7,314 nucleotides of DNA, taken from positions 1 to 7,314 of the forward strand of contig JAEZQX010000108.1 of the NCBI GenBank assembly GCA_023441105.1. Direction: 5' to 3'. The notes under the pieces were generated by a model. It had not been told where the DNA came from. It did not search any database and saw only the letters and a list, made by a program, of their open reading frames with translations. The position numbers and the translations under genes were made by a program. Below are positions 1 to 7,314 of this stretch, in pieces; positions within the stretch are counted from its first letter, which is position 1, and the number at the start of each line of letters is the position of its first letter. The DNA is from Pseudomonadota bacterium (GTDB taxonomy: Bacteria; Pseudomonadota; Gammaproteobacteria; Burkholderiales; Burkholderiaceae).

Positions 1-127
1 TCTCGGGTTTCTTGACTTCGCCGAACGACCAGGAGCGGATCTTTTCAGGCGAGGCGAGCCCGATCTTGATCGCGTCGAAGTGCTCTTCTTCCTCAACCTG
101 CTTAAACAAATCAAGCAATGCTTTCAT
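1..127 (-). CDS. rpoC: RNA polymerase subunit beta' (N-terminal fragment)
   Basis: Only the first 42 codons are present; the gene runs off the left edge. The product is the beta' subunit of RNA polymerase, which carries the catalytic Mg2+ site and much of the clamp. The visible N-terminus starts [10 protein letters not shown] and includes [20 protein letters not shown], the near-invariant beta' opening (E. coli: [20 protein letters not shown]). The zinc-ribbon cysteines and the NADFDGD catalytic loop would lie outside the window. The ATG at 127 is supported by a Shine-Dalgarno GGGAGA at 136-141 with an 8-nt spacer and by family alignment. It follows rpoB on the same strand after 169 nt of palindrome-rich DNA; the last 40 nt before the start are AT-rich, which should keep the ribosome site open. 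Confidence 0.97.
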   Translation of the reverse strand, partial: MKALLDLFKQVEEEEHFDAIKIGLASPEKIRSWSFGEVKKPE

Positions 128-165
128 TGGCTATTTCTCCCGGTACCGCAAATTTTCGAATCCAT
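124..165 (-). other. 13-codon mini-ORF overlapping the rpoC start
   Basis: On the minus strand an ATG at 163-165 opens a 13-codon frame ([13 protein letters not shown]) whose TGA overlaps the rpoC ATG as ATGA, the usual arrangement for translational coupling. No clear Shine-Dalgarno precedes the ATG, and frames this short arise easily by chance. The overlap is seen directly; any function is speculation. It may be only a by-product of the AT-rich rpoC ribosome-binding region. Confidence 0.15.
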
Positions 166-183
166 TAATCGCCGGAGCCGCAG

Positions 184-199
184 CGCCGCACCAGCGGCG
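184..199 (-). other. Small hairpin upstream of rpoC
   Basis: CGCCGC (184-189) pairs with GCGGCG (194-199) around a 4-nt loop. A competing pairing joins ATCGCCG (168-174) to CGGCGAT (195-201) across a 20-nt loop. No U-run follows on the minus strand, so it is not an intrinsic terminator. It is the last of three structures between rpoB and rpoC. Confidence 0.5.
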
Positions 200-214
200 A
201 TCGAGATTCCAGCT

Positions 215-251
215 GCCGCCGCGGATCTGGCTTCGCCAGTCCGCAGGCGGC
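215..251 (-). repeat. Long imperfect hairpin in rpoB-rpoC spacer
   Basis: A 16-bp stem with two single-base bulges (226 and 245). GCCGCC (215-220) pairs with 246-251, GCGGA (221-225) with 240-244, and CTGGC (227-231) with 235-239, closing on a TTC triloop (GAA in the minus-strand RNA). It abuts the G/C palindrome at 251-293, and the two share base 251. No U-run follows, so termination is unlikely; mRNA stabilisation, processing or a pause are possible. The structure is seen; the role is inferred. Confidence 0.7.
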
Positions 252-293
252 GCCCCCCAGTGGGGGGAAGCGCCGAAGGCGCTTCGGGGGGCG
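251..293 (-). repeat. Nested G/C-run palindrome, REP-like intergenic element
   Basis: It begins one base after the tandem TAA TGA stops of rpoB. CGCCCCCC (251-258) pairs with GGGGGGCG (286-293). Nested inside is a perfect 8-bp stem, GAAGCGCC (267-274) with GGCGCTTC (278-285), around a triloop. The leftover run GGGGGG (262-267) can instead pair with CCCCCC (253-258) across AGT, so two folds compete. From memory, very similar motifs are scattered through intergenic regions of Comamonadaceae and related Burkholderiales genomes, which would make this a dispersed repeat rather than a gene-specific signal. That recollection is unchecked, and no second copy lies in this window. Confidence 0.7.
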
Positions 294-296
294 TCA

Positions 297-4403
<4,107 letters not shown>

Positions 4404-4406
4404 GGA

Positions 4407-4412
4407 CTCTCC
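4407..4412 (-). promoter_or_regulatory. rpoB ribosome-binding site
   Basis: GGAGAG on the minus strand. The GGAG core is 5 nt from the ATG at 4401-4403. It decides the rpoB start against the longer in-frame alternative beginning at 4514. Confidence 0.85.
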
Positions 4413-4622
4413 GTGAGACGTCGGGGTCACAAAGCAGATGAAAGAACGGGAGCAGGCAGTCGAGCCGGTGCGCGAGGGTGGAAGGACACGGTCGGGACCG
4501 TGATGCTGTGACATTCCTGCGGCGGCGGCAGGTGGCCGGGACCGCGATGGGGAATTCCGCGCAACTCAGGCTGGACGCGGGCGACGGAACACCCGCGACG
4601 GTTTGCATGGGGACGACGCAAA

Positions 4623-4664
4623 CCTCTGCAGGACCGGACTCGGGGGAGTCGGGTCTTGCAGAGG
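4623..4664 (-). promoter_or_regulatory. Long hairpin, candidate RNase III processing site
   Basis: CCTCTGCA (4623-4630) pairs with TGCAGAGG (4657-4664). After one mismatch, four pairs (4632-4635 with 4652-4655), another mismatch, then five pairs (4637-4641 with 4646-4650) close on a 4-nt G loop (CCCC in the RNA). The total is 17 bp with two mismatches, by far the longest duplex in the spacer, about 185 nt after rplL and 220 nt before rpoB. E. coli is known to be cut by RNase III in this spacer; the same role here is inferred from position and shape. No U-run follows, so it is not a standard terminator. Confidence 0.6.
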
Positions 4665-4847
4665 CTCGTGGGTTCGAGGCCGCAACCGGCCCTTGCTGCT
4701 GTCCAGGGACTGCAGATGGGACCGGCCGCCACCGGATTCAAGCCCGGGCGGGACGGCCGCGGGACACAGGCGGAGCCTGCGCGCGCAGCCGTTGAAAACC
4801 CGGACAGGAACGCGGTTGCTGGCGGCCTCGAATGGCGGCTCAAGAGC

Positions 4848-5234
4848 TTACTTGACCTCTACCTTCGCGCCGGCATCCTCGAGCTGCTTCTTCAGTGCTG
4901 CGGCGTCGGCCTTGGAAATGCCTTCCTTGACCGCCTTCGGCGCACCGTCGACCAGGTCCTTGGCTTCCTTCAGCCCAAGACCGGTAGCTGCGCGGACCAC
5001 CTTGATCGCTTCCACCTTCTTCTCGCCGGCAGCAAGAAGCATGACCGTGAATTCGGTCTGTTCCTCGGCAGGCGCCGCGGCAGCACCACCGCCACCGGCC
5101 GGGGCGGCGACCGCCACGGCAGCGGCGGCAGCCGACACGCCGAACTTCTCTTCCATCATCTTGATCAGTTCCGATAGTTCCAGAACCGTCAAACCTGCGA
5201 CTGCGTCGAGGATTTCTTCCTTGTTGAGGGCCAT
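4848..5234 (-). CDS. rplL: 50S ribosomal protein L7/L12
   Basis: Stalk protein that recruits and activates the translational GTPases EF-Tu, EF-G, IF2 and RF3. It is present in several dimers per ribosome, bound to L10. It has 128 residues, slightly longer than E. coli. The layout is standard: an N-terminal dimerisation/L10-binding helical domain (about 1-33, [20 protein letters not shown]), a flexible Ala/Gly/Pro hinge (about 34-57, with a GGGG run at 47-50), and a compact C-terminal domain (about 59-128, ending AGAKVEVK). The factor-binding face VEAIKVVR (74-81) and [17 protein letters not shown] (84-100) is intact; I77, K78 and R81 match E. coli I69, K70 and R73. The start is supported by GGAG at 5243-5246 with an 8-nt spacer. 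It lies 92 nt downstream of rplJ and is presumably co-translated and repressed with it through the L10 leader. Confidence 0.98.
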   Translation of the reverse strand: MALNKEEILDAVAGLTVLELSELIKMMEEKFGVSAAAAAVAVAAPAGGGGAAAAPAEEQTEFTVMLLAAGEKKVEAIKVVRAATGLGLKEAKDLVDGAPKAVKEGISKADAAALKKQLEDAGAKVEVK

Positions 5235-5326
5235 TGAATTAACTCCAGTCCGATTGTTGCGTTGATGTCTGTAAATCGAGTCGATCCCCGGGCGCCGTCA
5301 GGCAAGCGCTCCGGTGCGCTTTCTGC
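5235..5326 (-). other. rplJ-rplL spacer
   Basis: A 92-nt gap with one weak hairpin just after the rplJ stop: AGCGC (5305-5309) pairs with GCGCT (5316-5320) around a 6-nt loop. No U-run follows and there is no clear promoter. The last part holds the rplL Shine-Dalgarno. This fits a shared rplJ-rplL transcript. Confidence 0.6.
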
Positions 5327-5887
5327 TCAGGCCGCTGCTTCGCCCGCGCCTTCGGCTTGCGGTGCGCCCGCTTCGCCCTTGTCGCGAACTGCCGCAAGAC
5401 CGCGCACGAACTTCGATGGCACCTCGTTGAGGGTACGCACGAAGGTCGCGACCGGCGCCTGCATGGTGCCGAGCAGCTTGGCCAGCAGCTCCTCGCGGCT
5501 GGGCATCGTGGCCAGGGCTTGCACGCCCTGGGCATCCATGACCGAATTCGGCATGGAGCCTGCCTTGATGACCAGTTGCTCGTTGCCCTTGGCAAAGCCG
5601 GACAGCAGCTTGGCGGCCGCCACCGGATCGGGGGAAATGCCGTAGAGCAGCGGCCCGACCATCTGGTCGGAGAGCTTCTCGTAGGGCGTGCCCTCGACGG
5701 CGCGACGCACCAGCGTGTTCTTCAACACGCGCAGATACACACCTGACTCCCGTGCCTGCTTGCGCAGGACGGTAATCTTCTCGACAGCCAGACCACGGTA
5801 TTCGGCCAGCACGATCGCGCCCGCTTGCGCCACCTGGGCGCTCACTTCCTCGACGACGGCCGCTTTCTCTTCACGATTGAGAGCCAC
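5327..5887 (-). CDS. rplJ: 50S ribosomal protein L10
   Basis: Base of the L7/L12 stalk. The N-terminal domain binds 23S rRNA (and its own mRNA leader in E. coli); the C-terminal helix carries L12 dimers. It has 186 residues, against about 165 in E. coli and Burkholderia. The N-terminus [15 protein letters not shown], then [13 protein letters not shown] motif ([12 protein letters not shown], 24-35) and [19 protein letters not shown] (51-69), are typical. The extra length is at the C-terminus: an 11-residue repeat ([11 protein letters not shown] 149-159, [11 protein letters not shown] 160-170) in the L12-binding helix and an Ala/Gly/Glu tail (171-186). The start codon is GTG at 5885-5887, chosen because the family N-terminus begins there and GGAG (5895-5898) lies 7 nt upstream. 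It ends in TGA. Expression is probably controlled by the L10 leader upstream. Confidence 0.98.
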   Translation of the reverse strand: MALNREEKAAVVEEVSAQVAQAGAIVLAEYRGLAVEKITVLRKQARESGVYLRVLKNTLVRRAVEGTPYEKLSDQMVGPLLYGISPDPVAAAKLLSGFAKGNEQLVIKAGSMPNSVMDAQGVQALATMPSREELLAKLLGTMQAPVATFVRTLNEVPSKFVRGLAAVRDKGEAGAPQAEGAGEAAA

Positions 5888-5890
5888 GGT

Positions 5891-5931
5891 CTTTCTCCAG
5901 CAATTGACGTCCGCATCGAAATGCTCGCGTC
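5891..5931 (-). promoter_or_regulatory. rplJ ribosome-binding site with adjacent UUCG hairpin
   Basis: The Shine-Dalgarno GGAGAAAG occupies 5891-5898 and fixes the GTG start at 5887. Just upstream, GCAU-UUCG-AUGC (5913-5924) forms a stem with a UUCG loop, extended across a 3x3 internal loop by GACG (5928-5931) with CGUC (5906-5909). This leaves the Shine-Dalgarno itself unpaired. Whether L10 binding rearranges this region is unknown. Confidence 0.55.
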
Positions 5932-6020
5932 GTCCATAACACGGCGACCAGGTGTGAAGCGTCTACCGACATCGAACCGTCGGACCCGAGGGCCCTCCCG
6001 CGCGACGCAATCGAATACTT

Positions 6021-6120
6021 CCCTTCAGGACCGCCATCTGCGTATGGCGCCGATGCGGCGGCACGAGCTGTGCTCCGAACGGCAATCAAGGCCCTGCGGC
6101 CCCATACGGTCTTTGACAAC
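6021..6120 (-). ncRNA. Probable L10 autoregulatory leader RNA
   Basis: In the minus-strand RNA GACCGUAUGG (6111-6102) pairs with the two-part partner CCAUAC (6047-6042) and CGGUC (6033-6029). An 8-nt one-sided bulge, GCAGAUGG (6041-6034), remains, which gives a kink-turn-like bend between two helices. UCA (6116-6114) with UGA (6027-6025) may lengthen the lower helix. The apical part holds small hairpins, including CGCCG/CGGCG at 6048-6060. Position (about 140 nt before rplJ) and the bent two-helix shape fit the known L10 leader, where the L10-L12 complex binds and represses rplJL translation in E. coli. The assignment rests on structure and location, not on a covariance-model search. The downstream stretch to the start also holds CCGAC/GTCGG (5966-5983) and a palindrome at 5988-5997. 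Confidence 0.75.
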
Positions 6121-6138
6121 CTGCACCGGGTGGTGCAG
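6121..6138 (-). other. Hairpin just 5' of the L10 leader
   Basis: CTGCACC (6121-6127) and GGTGCAG (6132-6138) form a perfect 7-bp stem with a 4-nt loop. It directly precedes the leader helix. It may be part of the leader fold or a third boundary hairpin; no U-run follows. Confidence 0.55.
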
Positions 6139-6150
6139 CCCAAAGCTCTT

Positions 6151-6173
6151 CGGCGAAGGCGGTGCCTTCGCCG
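6151..6173 (-). other. Perfect 10-bp hairpin between rplA and rplJ
   Basis: CGGCGAAGGC (6151-6160) and GCCTTCGCCG (6164-6173) pair perfectly around a 3-nt loop. The next bases on the transcript are AAGAGCTTTGGG, not a U-run, so it is a poor fit to an intrinsic terminator. It may mark partial termination or processing between the L11 and beta operons, or protect the rplKA 3' end. Confidence 0.6.
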
Positions 6174-6186
6174 TGATTCATATCCT

Positions 6187-6214
6187 GCCGGCACGCGGTC
6201 GGCCGCGCGCCGGC
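6187..6214 (-). other. GC-rich hairpin just after the rplA stop
   Basis: GCCGGC (6187-6192) pairs with 6209-6214; after one mismatch (6193/6208) CGCGG (6194-6198) pairs with CCGCG (6203-6207) around a 4-nt loop. It begins 9 nt past the rplA TGA. The sequence after it is AGGATATGAATC, with no U-run. A 3'-end stabiliser or pause is possible. Confidence 0.6.
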
Positions 6215-6223
6215 GTCGGCTCG

Positions 6224-6919
6224 TCAGGCCGAGATGGTGGTGGCGTCGACCCGCACGCCGACACCCATCGTGCTCGAAACCGCCACCTTGCGCAGGTAGA
6301 TCCCTTTCGAACCCGCCGGCTTTGCCTTCTGCAAGGCATCGATCAGCGAATGCAGGTTCTTCTGCAGCGACTCGACCCCGAACGACGCGCGGCCGATGGT
6401 GCAGTGGATGATCCCGCCCTTGTCGGTGCGGTACTGGACCTGGCCGGTCTTGGCGTTCTTCACCGCTTCCGCGACGTTGGGCGTGACGGTGCCGACCTTC
6501 GGGTTCGGCATCAGGCCGCGCGGACCGAGGATCTGGCCCAGCGAGCCGACCACCCGCATCGCATCCGGCGAAGCGATGACGACGTCGAAGTTCAGGTTGC
6601 CGGCCTTGACCTGCTCGGCGAGATCTTCCATGCCGACCACGTCGGCGCCGGCGGCCCGGGCCTCGTCGGCCTTCGGACCCTGGGTGAATACCGCCACCCG
6701 GACCGTCTTGCCGGTGCCTTCCGGCAGCACCACCGAGCCCCGGACCAGCTGGTCCGACTTGCGGGCATCGATGCCGAGCTGGACCGCGACGTCCACCGAC
6801 TCATTGAATTTGGCGCTGGCGCATTCCTTCACCAGGCTCAAGGCATCGGCTGCGGGATAGAGCTTGCGCGGCTCGACCTTGGCGCGGATCGCCTTGACTC
6901 GCTTGGACAGCTTGGCCAT
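6224..6919 (-). CDS. rplA: 50S ribosomal protein L1
   Basis: L1 forms the mobile stalk near the ribosomal E site and helps release deacylated tRNA. In E. coli it also represses rplK-rplA translation by binding the mRNA leader, which here would lie beyond the right edge. It has 231 residues, full length (E. coli 234). Visible: the N-terminus [21 protein letters not shown], the signature [16 protein letters not shown] (131-146), [14 protein letters not shown] (163-176), and the C-terminal rRNA-contacting STMG (216-219). The ATG directly follows the rplK TAA with no intervening base, and its Shine-Dalgarno GGAGG (6928-6932) lies inside the last codons of rplK, so the two genes are likely translationally coupled. 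It ends in TGA. Confidence 0.98.
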   Translation of the reverse strand: MAKLSKRVKAIRAKVEPRKLYPAADALSLVKECASAKFNESVDVAVQLGIDARKSDQLVRGSVVLPEGTGKTVRVAVFTQGPKADEARAAGADVVGMEDLAEQVKAGNLNFDVVIASPDAMRVVGSLGQILGPRGLMPNPKVGTVTPNVAEAVKNAKTGQVQYRTDKGGIIHCTIGRASFGVESLQKNLHSLIDALQKAKPAGSKGIYLRKVAVSSTMGVGVRVDATTISA

Positions 6920-7314
6920 TTACACGCCCTCCACGACGATGCCCATGCTGCGGGCGGAACCGGCAATGGTCCGCACGGCAGCGTCCAGATCCGCAGCGGT
7001 CAGGTCCGGCTGCTTGGTCTTGGCGATCTGCTCGGCCTGCTCGCGGGTGATGGTGCCGACCTTGTCGGTATGCGGCACCTTCGAACCCTTGTCGATTTTC
7101 GCGGCCTTCTTGATGAGGATGGTCGCCGGCGGCGTCTTCATCACGAAGGTGAAGCTCTTGTCGGCGAAGGCGGTGATCACGACCGGAATCGGCAGGCCCG
7201 GCTCCATGCCCTGCGTCTGGGCATTGAACTGCTTGCAGAATTCCATGATGTTGAGGCCGCGCTGGCCGAGCGCCGGCCCGATGGGCGGCGAGGGATTTGC
7301 CTTGCCTGCAGGGA
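6920..7314 (-). CDS. rplK: 50S ribosomal protein L11 (N-terminus cut off)
   Basis: L11 binds the GTPase-associated centre of 23S rRNA and is needed for factor function and RelA activation; it is also the thiostrepton-site protein. The gene runs off the right edge: 130 complete codons plus stop are visible. The frame at the edge reads [19 protein letters not shown], which in the family starts at about residue 14, so only about 13 residues are missing from a protein of about 143. An internal ATG at 7244-7246 (MEFCKQFN) is the conserved Met of [10 protein letters not shown] and not the start. The proline-rich N-terminal helix that borders the thiostrepton pocket is intact. The C-terminal RNA-binding domain includes KVGTITREQ and [13 protein letters not shown]. 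The stop TAA (6920-6922) touches the rplA ATG. Confidence 0.98.
   Translation of the reverse strand, partial: PAGKANPSPPIGPALGQRGLNIMEFCKQFNAQTQGMEPGLPIPVVITAFADKSFTFVMKTPPATILIKKAAKIDKGSKVPHTDKVGTITREQAEQIAKTKQPDLTAADLDAAVRTIAGSARSMGIVVEGV

Larger units (their letters stand above)
4404..4847 (-). other. rplL-rpoB spacer, 444 nt, non-coding
   Basis: No frame here looks like a protein. It is GC-rich and full of short inverted repeats on the transcribed strand. In transcription order: CAGGC/GCCTG with a 3-nt loop (4767-4779); a 4+3-bp stem at 4696-4715; the long hairpin at 4623-4664 (listed separately); GTTTGC/GCAAAC (4601-4623); CGCGGG/CCCGCG (4576-4597); CCTGC/GCAGG (4516-4532); and CACGGT/ACCGTG with a 4-nt loop (4487-4502). 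In E. coli this spacer carries a partial attenuator and an RNase III site that lower rpoBC expression relative to rplJL. Here the only U-run near rplL (4 U around 4795-4800) has no good stem before it, so I cannot place an attenuator. I found no convincing -35/-10 pair. Confidence 0.7.

Noticed and set aside
251..293. Intrinsic terminator between rpoB and rpoC
   Set aside because: The stem is strong but no U-run follows on the minus strand, and termination here would deprive the cell of beta'.
4404..4514. In-frame 37-residue N-terminal extension of rpoB
   Set aside because: The extension has no similarity to beta subunits, whereas [14 protein letters not shown] at 4403 is the family N-terminus and has a good Shine-Dalgarno.
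4661..4690. tRNA-like T-loop motif (GGTTCGAGGCC) on the plus strand
   Set aside because: The flanking bases do not form a T-arm stem, and no acceptor, D or anticodon arm can be built around it.
5871..6194. 107-codon minus-strand frame across the rplA-rplJ spacer, and a shorter ATG frame of 31 codons inside it
   Set aside because: Composition is arginine/alanine-rich and unlike a protein, it overlaps the L10 leader and the rplJ start out of frame, and no properly spaced Shine-Dalgarno is present.
6120..6223. Possible promoter for rplJ (TATGAA-like -10 near 6180)
   Set aside because: No acceptable -35 lies 16-18 nt upstream; that position is GC-rich.

Overview
This window holds the ribosomal-protein and RNA-polymerase gene cluster of a GC-rich bacterium, all read from the minus strand. 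In transcription order (right to left) the genes are rplK (start cut off by the right edge), rplA, rplJ, rplL, rpoB and the first 42 codons of rpoC (cut off by the left edge). Gene order and protein sequence point to a betaproteobacterium, probably Burkholderiales. The evidence is a 1368-residue beta subunit opening [14 protein letters not shown], very close to Burkholderiales RpoB as I recall it, and the G/C-run palindrome after rpoB. Genus cannot be told from this window.

Layout from the right: rplK (L11) ends in TAA directly abutting the ATG of rplA (L1). A 336-nt non-coding stretch follows, with three strong hairpins and then a structure I read as the L10 autoregulatory leader. Next are rplJ (L10, GTG start), a 92-nt gap, rplL (L7/L12), a 444-nt GC-rich spacer with a long hairpin suited to RNase III processing, rpoB, a 169-nt spacer filled with palindromes, and rpoC. 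I see no intrinsic terminator with a U-run and no convincing internal promoter.

The products act in two machines. L11, L10 and L7/L12 build the GTPase-associated stalk of the 50S ribosome, and L1 forms the stalk on the opposite side, beside the E site. Beta and beta' are the catalytic core of RNA polymerase. In E. coli, L1 represses rplK-rplA and the L10-L12 complex represses rplJ-rplL; the visible leader fits the second loop.

There is no sign of a new defence, mobile or biosynthetic system. The points worth a second look are RNA-level and one protein-level: the palindromic element between rpoB and rpoC, the long hairpin between rplL and rpoB, the hairpin series before rplJ, and an 11-residue repeat in the L10 C-terminal helix that suggests an extra L12-dimer site.
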